64,000 nucleotides of DNA, taken from Batrachochytrium dendrobatidis JAM81 (taxonomy: Eukaryota > Chytridiomycota > Chytridiomycetes > Rhizophydiales). Where the stretch lies: positions 749,302 through 813,301 of the forward strand of contig NW_006281106.1 of the NCBI RefSeq assembly GCF_000203795.2, written 5' to 3'. A program made the translations under genes and the position numbers. Positions 21,795 to 32,731 of the stretch are shown one piece after another. Positions within the stretch are counted from its first letter, which is position 1. The number at the start of each line of letters is the position of its first letter. The notes beneath the pieces were generated by a model. That model saw only the letters and a program-made list of their open reading frames with translations, was not told the origin of the DNA and made no database searches.

Positions 21795-24640
21795 TCAAGA
21801 ATCTCTTCTGCTGCGTTTGCGATCCCGAGAATCGCTACGATGCACGGCTCGGCGATGTGCAGGAGAAACGGATGAGTCAGGGGAAGGCTTACGACGATAC
21901 TCACCACGATAACTGGATGAAGATTCAGATGGTGATAAGGAGGGTGATCGTCTTGAAAGACGCTTACGAGTAGCTCTACCAGGTGGGCTACGTGAGCGAG
22001 GAGATTGAGAAGGTGATCGACGACGACGATGGATACTTGGTGATCTGCTGCGGCTCGTGTTTAAACCATGATTGCGGTTACGAGACCGATCAATGCTGCG
22101 AGATCTACTACGGTCTCGACTAGAACTCTGACGATAATTACGAACACGATCCAAACGATGATTCACACTACGGGACCGACTACGATCATGAATACGGCTT
22201 CTACTTTTGTCAATGCTGCGATCTCTGCCTCTGTCAATGCTGCGATCTCTGTTTCTGTCAATGCTGCGATCTCTACCTCTGTCAATACTGCGATCTCTAC
22301 CTCTGTCAATACTGCGATCTCTGTTTCTGTCAATGCTGCGATCTCTACCTCTGTCAATACTGCGATCTCTGCCTCTGTCAATGCTGCGATCTCTGCCTCT
22401 GGCAATACTGCGATCTCTGCTTCGTTCTCTATAACGATCACGACTCTGATTTTTGTTACGATCAGTATCATTTTTAAAAGGAGCACCTGAGCTAATAGAA
22501 CGATCACGACGATGTGGAGAAGTCGACCGAGTTAAATGATGACTGGCAACACGACGGACAGAACGTGGACTATGATTTGATCTGTTTTGAGTACTTTTTG
22601 GGGAAGCGCGCCTTCGATTGAAAGATTGTTTTTGGCCAGCATCACTGGTATCAGTCTCTGATCCACTCAAAGAATCACTGGATGAATCACTGGATGAACT
22701 GCTAGATGAGTCTTGACTGCCACTTGAATCAGACTCGGAGTCGGAATCTGAAGAATCCGAGTCACTATCGGACGAAGAATCAGAGCTAGAATCAATAGCT
22801 TGTTTTTGCTGCAGAATCAACTTGGGTGCATTCTTGAGATGCTCACGTAGATCCTCAGTCAGTGAACCTAATCCAATACTGGTAAAATAATTGATTGCAA
22901 ATCGAGTGTTTTTGGGATTGTCTTTTGGGAAAAGACCGTCAAAAGCACCACGTAGAGCCATACCACCAGATGTAGCAACAGTAATGGTCATAGTCTTGTA
23001 AATAGTCTTTCTCGTAATTTTTTAAGACCAAATGACTCGGACAAATCCTGAAAAATGGTTTTAAGGAAAATACGCGATGATGCAGTGGTTTCGGCTTCAG
23101 TAATTCGCACAAGAGCAAAAACCTGCCATGTCAAAGCATCAGTAGCGAGCAAATGGGAAAAGTACTTGGCAGTGTTACGCAGTCTATTCGTCTCAAATCG
23201 ATGAATGGTTTTGTAAGTTTCTTCAAAAGCCTGCGCAAAGCTAGAAGCCCATCCTTGATTAATACGGCAAAATCGCTCACCAAGCAATCCATAGAAATTA
23301 ACATAGGTACGCTCCTGACTACAACACTCGATAATCATGTTGCATAGTTCAATTTCTTGCCCTGATTGAATATTGAGCTTCATGAGCTTGTGTGCACATT
23401 CCTCAAAGTTGAGACTCGACATAATGGTAAGATAAATACCACGACGAAGATTAATCAGATTGGTATTAGTCTCATCTTGAATCACAAGCTTTTTTTGAGC
23501 ATCTTCAAAGCCTGCCTCTGCCTCCTCTTCATCTTCGTCACTGCCATCTGCATCGCTTGCCGAACCAGATCCGGACTCGTCAGAATCATCTCCAAGAATC
23601 TCTCGTTTCATAGCCTGGTATTTTTCCTCACTGTCTAAAAAATCTGGATCTAGTTTGAACACATTGAGGATATCTTCAGTGACTAGCTCATCTGGAAGAC
23701 TGACCATGTGAGTGATCTGATCAGCTTCTTCCACAATATCAAGTCCTTCAGGGATAGCCAGATTATCTTTGAATTTATCTTTTCGTACTTGAAACAATAC
23801 CTCAATCATGTACTGGGTACGCTTATCGATTTGACTTTCGTGCAGGATACTACGGAACCGCTCAAAAACAGCATTGGTTGCTTTGGGAGATTCCTCGGTT
23901 AAAAATGTACCAACCTCACGCATGAATCCAACAGCCACTTCAACCGAGTCATCTGTAGGTCTTTCAATTAGCAAAGTAAGGATCTGCAAAGCGATGATTT
24001 CGTTTGCCACACGATGGTTCACCAAATGGGCGATAAATTTGCTGGAAGCCAAACAGACTGTCTTATCACTGCGACGGAACGCACGACGAAACTGGGCCAA
24101 AAGTCGATTAAGCAATAGATCACCAATAACAGGAAACTTGGTATTCACAACAGCAATCAAACTGGCATAGACGGGAGTAAAGGGCAGAGAAGCAGTTTGG
24201 GCTTTCATAATACTTTGACACAGTAAACCTCTCCCACGAATAAGATTTTCAGAAAAAAGCTCTGGGATAATGTTCTTGATATTAGCAACGCTGACTTTGT
24301 TGACGAGACCATTAATGCTTTTTTTGAGAGCTTCCCAAGTCATACGCTGGTAATCTTCACTTGATCTATCAGTGATGGAAGCCTGCAATGCCCTAAGTCT
24401 AGCCGGAGGAATGTATGCACCTCCAGCTCTACCATAAAGTGATGTCTTGGATGTAGCAGTTGGATTCTGACTAATTAGAACAGACTTGTGATTTTTAGTG
24501 TCTGGACTGCTGTTGGGAGTAGGACTGCGAGCATCTCGGTTGGAACGAATTTGCCTTTTATTGTCGTTGCTGAATGATGTAGAAACTGGACTCTGAGGAG
24601 ACCTCGAGTCAGAAACCACCGATGCAGTGGTGGTTGGCAT
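21795..24640 (-). CDS. CWC22: Pre-mRNA splicing factor CWC22, reading frame interrupted
   Basis: Two adjacent frames together cover CWC22. The first (22988-24640, 550 aa) has a Ser-rich N-terminus, [12 protein letters not shown], a MIF4G domain ([17 protein letters not shown]) and an MA3 domain ([20 protein letters not shown]), ending at [13 protein letters not shown]. The second (21795-22991, 398 aa) resumes with [20 protein letters not shown] and [16 protein letters not shown], then acidic Ser repeats and a C-terminal RS-like domain. CWC22 is an essential spliceosome component that loads eIF4A3 of the exon-junction complex. The two frames overlap at an ATGA, so the downstream frame is -1. 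No GT-AG intron of sensible size joins them without removing conserved residues. The break may be an assembly error, a recent mutation, a non-canonical intron or frameshifting. Confidence 0.85.
22203..22440 (+). repeat. 24-bp tandem repeat encoding RDRSIDRG units in CWC22
   Basis: About ten tandem copies of a 24-bp unit (tcaatgctgcgatctctgcc + tctg) lie inside the CWC22 C-terminus. On the minus strand they encode (RDRSIDRG)n, with N/G substitutions at the last positions. The unit length is a multiple of three, so copy number can vary without breaking the frame. Confidence 0.9.
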
Positions 24641-24724
24641 TGCTAGATGAGTTGTGTTGAGCCAGTCAGTTCAAACTCAACTCTCCCGTCACGTGAATTA
24701 TTCCACTTTTGACATTACAGTCAT

Positions 24725-25106
24725 ATTCACGTAAAATCAATCATTTTTATATCTTGTTGCTTTTGAATATAAAATGATTGAGTGATCGTTGTGTTTTCTT
24801 AATGAACATTCTCGACCCAATATAAGCACAATGATCATCATATAATACAAACTGCTCTTTAACACTCATACATTGTATGACCATCAGACTTGTCCAAATT
24901 CAGACATCGAGTTCAACTGTTGTCAAACTATTGTTGTATTCTAATCTTACAGATACGCTCGCGTTCTAATTCAAGAGAACATCACAAATGACAATCATCA
25001 AGAAACCAGTCAACTAATGAGTTCAATGTTGTCCTGTCAATTTGACGCCAGTCTACAACACTGACTATTTAATATTTCAACACTTTGTATTTCATTTTAC
25101 GTGAAT
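24725..25106 (+). repeat. Subfamily-A MITE-like element, copy 1 (382 bp)
   Basis: The element begins ATTCACGTAAAATCAATC and ends TTCATTTTACGTGAAT, giving a terminal inverted repeat of at least 13 bp. It is almost identical along its full length to the copy at 38380-38761; I count about seven mismatches. It contains no open frame of note. It lies between the CWC22 start (24640) and the MPP-beta stop (25269). Confidence 0.9.
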
Positions 25107-25268
25107 ACGGCTGTAAACCAAAGAAACAAAAATATTCATTCAACGGCCTGCAGCCAATTTGGAAAGATGTGCCGGCTGAAATGAAAAGCCAAACAAGTGA
25201 GTAGAGTAATTAATCGCTTTATATATAGAGATATATAAAATAATACCCAAATGTGAAAACGTATGCTA

Positions 25269-27590
25269 CTAGTAAAGGATGGGTGCCATAGCAGAGCGGA
25301 TTCTGTTGTAATCTTGTAGGGCCTCAACAGGGCCATATCCAATCACTGCAACTTCACGATCGTAGATGTACTTGGAAGACACTTTCATAACATCATTAAC
25401 AGTGACAGACTCGATCAAACCATCAATCTCCCATGGAGTTAATCGCTTTCCATAAACAAGCATTTGACGACCAATGTCCTCTGCAATAGGAGTGGTACCA
25501 TCAAGAGCAAGAAGCAAGGAGGTCTTGAGCTGATTCTTTGCACGGAAAACCTCTGCCTCGGTTATGTTGATTGCAAGGCGGTGCCATTCCTTTTGAATGT
25601 AGTGCACTAAATCGGAAAGGTGCATGAAATTTTCAGAAACTGCATAAACACCAAACAGACCAGTATCCGAGTACGAGGTGTTGAATGACATGAACGAGTT
25701 GGCAAGACCGTGCTCGCCCACCTTCTGTGCAAGCTTGGATGACACATGTGAAGCAGCACCAAGAGATCGATCCCATGACCCAATAATGGACTGAGCAACG
25801 AGGAGTGGCCAGTAGTCAGGGTTGGTCCAAGAAACACCTTCAACAGCAAGAGCAATGTGTGCAGTAGGATGGTTGTCAAAACGAGCCTTGACATCTGAAC
25901 CAATAAAGGGGGTCTTTTCGGGTTTGGTTTTTTCAGGCCCAGCTTTGAGAGATCCAAAGTGCTTTTCGGCTAGCTTGACAAGAGCATCGTGGTCAACACC
26001 GCCAGCAGCAGAAAGAACCATGCGGTTGGGCTTGTAGTTTTCAGAAATATAATTGACTAGATCCTGGCGAGAAATGCTCTTGATGTTTTCGCGAGAACCA
26101 AGAATGGTGCGACCCAGAGATGATCCCTGAAAAGCAGCACCATGAAGCAAGTCAAAAACGACTTCTTCCTTATTCTTGTCAACTTCCTCGGACTCGCGCA
26201 AAATCACATCACGCTCACGCGAAATGGCATCTTCGCTAAGAGTTGAGCCTTGGAGAATATCAGAAAGGATTTCAACAGAGGTACCAACATCACCAGCAAG
26301 TGCCTTGGCGTAGTAGACAGTTTGCTCACGAGAAGTATATGCGTTCAAATGTCCGCCAATATTTTCAATCTGAGATTCTAGCTGCAGCTGTGTGCGGGAC
26401 TTGGTTCCCTGTATATTTGAATTAGTCAAAGTTGTAATTGAGTCATAAATTAATAAGTCGTGATCAACATTGAAAATTGATTGGACAACATTGTTGTAAA
26501 CTCTTTAGTTCACAGGTCTTCAATGACTGACATGAAGACAACTGTTGCATTCCTGCAATCTTGTTTTTTTGAATTGCAATTCAAAGAACGAGTTTTTAAA
26601 ATACAACAGTGGAGTTTGGCCGACAACAGTTGAATCCAATGCGGATTACAATGCGTTTGGTTTCAAACTTGGTGATCGTAGTGTATGACTATACCAAAAA
26701 GGGAAGATTCCACACAAACCATTCCAGTTCAAAACTATAGTTTGTACAATGAATGTTGCGTCTATTGAAGAAGCAGTCAATTTGTAGTAACAGAGCCAAG
26801 CGAATATTCAACCATTGTCTATTTTAAAGCAAAATAGCGACCGCAAGATAATGCAAGTGGTTCATTTTACATGAATGTAGCTAATATAAATTACCTTGAA
26901 AGCCATATGTTCTAGAAAGTGAGCAGTGCCATTGGTTTTTGCAGTTTCAAACCGAGAGCCAGCATCGATCCATACGCCCACCGTAGCTGTCTGGTTGTTG
27001 GGGTTAGATTCTGTAGCAACAGTAAAGCCATTGCTAAGACGGGTGACCTTGGTCTCTGGCACATTAGCGAGAGATGCTGGGTACGAGTACTTTAGCTGAT
27101 CAGCGCTAGGGGAAGGACTGGTAGCAATAGCAGAAGAATAGTTGCGAGACAGTATAGTGCGCTGCGACTAAGCCAACAAGATTCCATGAATTTATCAATA
27201 GATCAAAGTTGTATAATGCAACAGTAAAAAAGAGTTAGATTTGCCAGGAGTATTTGTTGGGTTTAAAGTGAATTCAAGGAGAAAATCAAGCCAGTGTAAA
27301 ATAGCAGCAAGAGCAGCAACATGATTGGCAAGAACCAGACACTCTTGAGCAAGTTGTATTTTAACATGCATTAGTGAACCCAATGGCATAGCACATGCCA
27401 AGTCTATCCACTGACGTTTCAAACAAAACAACAGAACTGCAACATCCTTCATTCTTGGACTTTCAACCAGAATCATTGTAATTTGTGGAAACAGAAGATT
27501 CAAGCAAGAAGAGTACAGCGGTATAATGGGTATGCCATGTTAACACACCTTGGCAGCAGCAGCGGTCTTTACAGCCAACGACCTGATCAT
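25269..27590 (-). CDS. Mitochondrial processing peptidase, beta subunit
   Basis: Three exons, complement(27549..27590, 26895..27167, 25269..26408), encode 484 residues with phase-0 junctions. Exon 1 plus the start of exon 2 form a basic mitochondrial presequence ([14 protein letters not shown], then [12 protein letters not shown]). The zinc-protease motif [12 protein letters not shown] (HxxEH) is formed across the exon 2/3 junction. The distal Glu lies in [20 protein letters not shown]. The C-terminal half has the M16 fold landmarks [11 protein letters not shown] and [12 protein letters not shown]. The intact HxxEH identifies the catalytic beta subunit rather than alpha. In many fungi the beta subunit is distinct from the complex III core protein; that cannot be settled here. 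Intron 2 (26409-26894) carries a subfamily-B element. Confidence 0.93.
26460..26876 (+). repeat. Subfamily-B MITE-like element inside intron 2 of MPP-beta
   Basis: The right end TTCATTTTACATGAAT stops 18 bp from the exon 2 donor. The interior matches the 18177 copy ('acaacagtggagttt', 'ggtgatcgtagtgtatgactatacc') and the 6821 copy ('caactgttgcattcctgcaatctt'). The palindrome AAACTATAGTTT is at 26732-26743. The left boundary is not clear and is approximate. Confidence 0.65.
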
Positions 27591-27709
27591 TGGTATTCAA
27601 AGTATGGCAAGCAAGAAATCAATGTTTTCTTTGGTCAATTAACGTAAAGAGTGCATTGATCTATATCACGTGACTGATATCAGTTGTCTTTATTGGACTG
27701 CAGTTCACA

Positions 27710-29316
27710 TCAATCCAATCGGATCTTCAGACTAGCAAGTGAATTCGTGATCCAAACCGGATATCCATCTGCTCCAATTATCTTGCCTGGATCCTTGTCT
27801 TTTTCTGCTTTTCTCTCCTCTTCTATTGATACACTTTTGGATCCTTTATAATAAATGCGCATGTACTCGCAAATAAATGCTGGAAAATCATCCCGTGTGA
27901 TGCTGGCCCGAATATCCCTCATTAGTCGCATTTGGTATGCAATATTATGAATACTAAGTAAATGGCACCCTATTGTTTCGCGTGCATGTATCAAGCGGTA
28001 CAGATAGCTTCTTGTATGGTTCTTGCAAGTAAAGCATACGCAATCTTCTTCAATGGGTCTATGATCCCGCTGATATTGCTGGTTACGCAAACGTAATGCT
28101 CCTGATCTTGTAAGTGCATTCCCAAATCGTGCTGTTCTAGTCGGAAACACTGCAATCATATGTTTTTAAACACAAAGTCAGATATTGTCAAGTGATTACT
28201 TTTAAAAACACTTGCTTCACTTACCACAATCGTACATGTCTACGCCCAAAGCAGAGCATACAACCAAATCTTCGCCATACCCTACCCCCATACAATATCT
28301 CGGCTTGTCATATGGCAATAAATCTGTGCACAGCGAGACAATTCTCCAAAACGTGTCTTTGGATTCCCCGCCTGACAACCCGCCAATAGCATACCCATTT
28401 GCATTGCGTTTGGTCATCTCCTGAATACAAGTTCGACGCAAACGCTCATCTAATCCACCTTGTATTATTGGAAACAGGCTTTGTGTTTTAGGTTTGGCGT
28501 GGGCAGAAAAACATCGATCTAGCCAGCGAATACTACGCCACATGGCCTCCTCCACTCTTGGTCCTGTAACAAGCGACGATACAACATCGTCAAGTTGCAT
28601 AATAATGTCGGCTCCAATTGCATTTTGAATCTCAATTGAATGTTCAGGTGTCAATAACGTCATTGTCTTTTCATCAAATGGTGACATGAATTGAACACCT
28701 TTTTCAGTAATCTCGGATAGCTCCAATAGTGATACCATCTGGAAACCGCCGCTATCATAAATTAAAAGTGGAAACATACGGTTAGATACAATAACAGATC
28801 AGCGTGACGAGTAAATTGGAAACTGTCATGATCAGCCAATATTGCTTCAATGAGCTTGAAACTCAGTAGCAGAAATGGTCAGATCGATTGACTCTATCCA
28901 GTAACTAAAAGGACTATTCTGACAAAGCTATACAACAAATCAGAGCTGTATCCTCAGACAACAGCAGTAACCAACAGTTCAAATAAAGCAGAATTTATTT
29001 ATACAAACTACCTGTCTGTCAGCATGCCCCGATTCCAATTCATAAACTTGTGAAGTCCACCCACTTTATTCAACACCTCTTTTCCTGGCTGTAATGCCAA
29101 ATGATAAGTGTTTCCAAGAATAGTATGGCAATCAAGCTGTTCCATTTGCTCAGTTGTTAAACCTTTCATGCATCCAGATGTCCCGACAGGCATAAACATG
29201 GGAGTATGGGCAGTGTAATGTGGTAGTCGCATATGTGACACTCTGCCCTTTGTGTATGAGCATTTCGCCTGGATATCAAATATGAGTGGAGACTGGTCTT
29301 TATCATTCGAGTCCAT
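27710..29316 (-). CDS. Queuine tRNA-ribosyltransferase catalytic subunit
   Basis: Three exons, complement(29012..29316, 28225..28751, 27710..28149), encode 423 residues. The enzyme exchanges guanine for queuine at position 34 of GUN-anticodon tRNAs. [11 protein letters not shown] and ILGNTYHL lie in exon 1. The catalytic LTDSGGFQM spans intron 1. [11 protein letters not shown] and [12 protein letters not shown] follow, then GGLSGGES. The nucleophile region [20 protein letters not shown] is formed across intron 2. The zinc site is CVCFTC...H near the C-terminus. Length and motif order match eukaryotic QTRT1. Fungi such as S. cerevisiae lack queuosine, whereas some other fungi retain this gene, so its presence is informative about the lineage. 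Confidence 0.95.
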
Positions 29317-29373
29317 GGCTTGTTGATAAAGTTTGGAAATTCAATTTTGCTGACATCTCAAAAAATCCTTGCA

Positions 29374-29645
29374 ATCATCATATAATACAAACTGCTCTTT
29401 AACACTCATACATTGTATGACCATCAGAGTTGTCCGAATTCAGATATCGAGTTCAACTGTTGTCAAACTATTGTTGTATTCTAATCTTACCGATACGCTC
29501 GCGTTCTAATTCAAGAGAACATCACAAATGACAATCATTAAGAAACCAGTCAACTAATGAGTTCAATGTTGTCCAGTCAATTTGATAAAAACTGATTGTT
29601 TATTATATTTTGACTCTTTTATTTGATGATTCATTTTATATGAAT
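29374..29645 (+). repeat. Subfamily-A MITE-like element, left-truncated copy
   Basis: About 272 bp match the right two-thirds of the 382-bp elements, starting at ATCATCATATAATACAAAC. The last part is more diverged and the end reads TTCATTTTATATGAAT. The left ~110 bp with the left terminus are missing. It lies between the QTRT1 start (29316) and the HAUS6-like stop (29677). Confidence 0.85.
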
Positions 29646-29676
29646 ACAGTTTGAAATACTCGAGAAATATGTTTAT

Positions 29677-31220
29677 TTACCACAAAATGCTATTCTCCAT
29701 ATCCAGGTTGCTGTACAATCCCATCCAAGCTTCAATCAAAGCCACTATATCCAGCTCTCCATTGGAATTAAACAGTTGAAACTGTCTCTATAATTTTCAA
29801 TGATATAATAGTTGGTAAATATATCTATTGATCAGACTACAGCAAGATATTAAATTTGAAAAATCTACCTGCTGTGAAAGTGATTGAATTTTCAAGGCAA
29901 GCTCTTTGGAAGGATGCAATCTAAGCTGATCATGGTCAAGGGATTCCAGATTGGATTCAGAGATCAGCTTATGTGTAATGGCTGTTCAAAATCATAATTA
30001 AAAAACCATGTAAGTTGTGAATTCGCGCGGTTTCAAAAGTTGGTCAATACAACTCACGTTTGTACTCTGTTTTCAGCCAGCTGATCAGCTGTGTCGCTAC
30101 TTGTAATGTTTCTTGTGAAAGACTGGCATGTGTTTGTACAAGTCTTTCAACATCTGATGCGATCGCAGCTGGATTTTGCAAATGCTTATCTATACGAATC
30201 TGATCCTGTATCGTGAATAATACAATTGTAATTTAGATTCATGTCCCACACCACTACATTAGTGTGCTGGAAAGCAAATCTGAGTAGGCATTCAAAAATA
30301 CTTGCCAATGTATCTTGAAGAGTAGTGGCCAATTTTTTAAACTCTTTTCCCTGCTGTGTCCATGATTTTTGGTTGTTGCTCATTTGAATAATTGAATTAA
30401 GCAGCTCATTGGTTTGCAATAGTGTCTGTGCCTATTGTAGTGATAAGGTCATGAAATTAGCACTGATTTTCATATAGTTCTGCATCAAACAAGACAATTA
30501 TATTACCCTGGTGAGTTTGAGCTGGAGTTCAACAGGAAGTGTAAGAGGAGGAGTATAAACTGGAGGTATAATGGCACGACCATCATATGTAGATTCGATC
30601 TTAATCTGATGGCTTAGTAAATCTGATGTGATTGCCAGTATCAATCTTTCAAACCTATTGATTTCAACAAGTTGATTAGCATTCTAATTTTATAAAACAG
30701 TATGTATAACAGTGTGGTACAAACCGATCACTGCGAACATTGTCCAAGTCCGATTTTCGAAATGTAAGACGAGCTAGTGCAGGTAGTTGAATAGCACGAG
30801 TCTTTCGCAGTGCATCCAATGACTTGAAAACAACCAGACGAAACTCTTTGGCCTGCAATAAAGTAGTGGGTGGATAACAATCTGTGAATCTCTAGTAAAT
30901 GCAATACCAAAATAAAGGTTAGCACTGGTTTCAAGGTATTTAGACTAGCCATCAATATGAGCAACACCATGTTGATATGTTTCAATACTGGAAATAAACT
31001 GTTTTGTACAAGCTAGCTTGTAGCCCAGTAGTGCTTGGGTTGGTTTCAGACTCTTTACCTGCAGTGATGGTGGATCTAGAGCAACAACAAGATAATGAAG
31101 AATATGCTCCCAAAGTCGGCCATTGGAGGTTTTTCCAAAAAGTTTAGCAGATGGATCCGAAAGATTAACCAGGAATGGACAATTCAACAGAGTAAGGGAT
31201 GTAAGTATAGCTGAATGCAT
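29677..31220 (-). CDS. HAUS6-like augmin subunit, short (324 aa), seven exons
   Basis: Seven exons fit by splice signals and phase: complement(31059..31220, 30725..30891, 30507..30654, 30306..30431, 30058..30205, 29879..29991, 29677..29787), giving 324 residues. The N-terminus resembles the HAUS6 N-domain: LWEHILHYLVVALDP, FTDCYPPTTLLQAKEFR, then LDALRKTR and RFERLILAITSDLL. HAUS6 anchors augmin, which recruits gamma-tubulin to existing microtubules in spindle and axoneme-bearing cells. The remainder is helical with no clear motif. It is far shorter than animal HAUS6 (about 950 aa), as if only the conserved N-domain plus a short tail is kept. Intron 4 begins GCAAGT (GC-AG type). The gene model is well supported; the family call is moderate. 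Confidence 0.6.
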
Positions 31221-31749
31221 TCCAAATTGGATTCAATAGTGAAACTCGAATCCACCATCAAAACTGCTATTCACGTAAAACATATTTATCTCGCAGTGAC
31301 TGTCGCTACTCTGTTTTGAAATATGTAATGGTTAAATATTTGTACTTTTCTACTAGAGATCAGCCTTAATTCAGACAACGTTCATTATGAAACTGGCTGT
31401 TTGCTATACAAACTCTTGTTTCATTTACGTGAATACGGCGGTGCAGTCCAATGACAGCAACTCGCGAGCTTTGAATCTTTAGTTGTCCAAATGTGGGTTC
31501 CTAATGACTACACAGCCTGCTCAAGTAATACATGGATAATTGCAATAATGCGCTGTAGCCATTTGGTCATAGCAGGGGTGGAGTATAAGCAATGAATGGA
31601 TAGCAAGTTCCCATAATGTGCAAACAGCTTCACGCCACAAAACAATCAAATACCAACAACGATCAAAGCCACTTTGCTTCATATCAAAGCGTTGTGGTGG
31701 ATATAAAACCAGCTTGTTTCCATCTTGTTGTTACTCCAAATTCTGCAAA
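31221..31749. promoter_or_regulatory. Divergent promoter region containing a short inverted-repeat element
   Basis: About 530 bp between the divergent HAUS6-like and GPI-protein genes. A miniature inverted-repeat element occupies about 31267-31434. The segment nearest the plus-strand gene reads 'gtggatataaaacc' about 50 bp upstream of its ATG, which could serve as a TATA element. Confidence 0.45.
31267..31434 (+). repeat. Short (about 168 bp) derivative with the shared terminal inverted repeat
   Basis: The left end reads ATTCACGTAAAACATA and the right end TTTCATTTACGTGAAT. The ends match those of the longer elements, but the interior is only ~140 bp and not obviously similar. It is probably an internally deleted member. 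Confidence 0.6.
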
Positions 31750-32283
31750 ATGGTCAACGTCTACTCCTCTGTCGCTGCTCTCGCTCTGTTTGCCAACTCT
31801 GCTGCTGCCAGCACCAAATGGTCTGTCTGGACAGATGCTGCCTGCACAGCTTCCACTGGTATCTCACAGACTCTTAACGATGGTCAGTGTTACTCTCCCA
31901 CTGATTTCTGTTCCGTACTTGGTTCCAACTCCACCTCGTGTATTGAAAAAACCAAGGCGATGGGTATGGTCTCTTTCAAGGAAACTGTTCAAGGATCTTT
32001 GCTATCTATCATGTCCTACAACTGCACTGGATGTGGACCTTGTGCTGGCAGCGCAGTCCCCTTCCCTTGTGGACAATGTATTTCTACAGGAATGTTGATC
32101 GGTGCTGGGCCTAGCGCCTACTTCAAAGCGGATTGCTCTGCTACTTCTACTACCATCCCTACTGGATCGCCTGCTGCTGGTGCTGCCGGCTCCTCAAAAA
32201 GCAGCGGTGTGCGCTCCTCTCCCTTATTGGCTGGCGGTGTGTTTGTTGCCACATTAATCACTGCATTCGCCATGGTGCTTTAG
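31750..32283 (+). CDS. Secreted, cysteine-rich, probably GPI-anchored protein
   Basis: This is a 177-residue protein. MVNVYSSVAALALFANSAAAS is a signal peptide with a likely cleavage after SAAA. The mature part has about twelve Cys residues, several in clusters (CTGCGPCAG, CGQC), consistent with disulfides outside the cell, and NST/NCT glycosylation sites. A Ser/Ala/Gly-rich linker follows, then a C-terminal hydrophobic tail (LLAGGVFVATLITAFAMVL) typical of a GPI signal. No known family is recognised. The ATG at 31750 is chosen over upstream in-frame codons because it begins the signal peptide directly. A cell-surface or wall location is inferred from the sequence architecture. Confidence 0.75.
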   Translation: MVNVYSSVAALALFANSAAASTKWSVWTDAACTASTGISQTLNDGQCYSPTDFCSVLGSNSTSCIEKTKAMGMVSFKETVQGSLLSIMSYNCTGCGPCAGSAVPFPCGQCISTGMLIGAGPSAYFKADCSATSTTIPTGSPAAGAAGSSKSSGVRSSPLLAGGVFVATLITAFAMVL

Positions 32284-32731
32284 TATCTGTAACTGCCAAC
32301 GTTGACCTCGATCTCTGAATGTTATCCAACCCTTGACATACTGTTGACTATGAGTGCTCTTGACACTTGAGCTATTTTTATCTTAAGCCATAATTAAAAA
32401 TGTTTTCTCAATTTCATTTCAAATGCTGTTGGTTCAATAACCACTGTCGAATGCCCCGAGCATGCAACATTAGAAGCCACATTGGGTGTATTTGGAAAAT
32501 GTATTTATTAGATTGTTGACCAGTACTGTTGACCATTGTATGCAATATCCACTCTAAAACAAATGAAAATCTGTTGTGAGCGGAATGAGACACGTGGCAA
32601 TGTGGATTAAAAGGGTGAAAACAATGGATCACAAATTCACCAAAATTGCCCATATTGAAACCCTTGTCCATTGAACCAAGTAAAAATGCAACATGGGCTG
32701 AAATGAGTGCACCGGATACTATGACGCATAA
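32284..32731. other. Intergenic, convergent 3' ends
   Basis: About 450 bp between the convergent GPI-protein and Zn2Cys6 genes. It presumably holds both 3' untranslated regions. No repeat or further gene is recognised. Confidence 0.4.

Noticed and set aside
22068..22507. Long repetitive open frames on both strands opposite the CWC22 C-terminus
   Set aside because: They are shadows of the 24-bp tandem repeat, whose multiple-of-three period keeps all frames open. The minus-strand RS-like frame continues the CWC22 domain.
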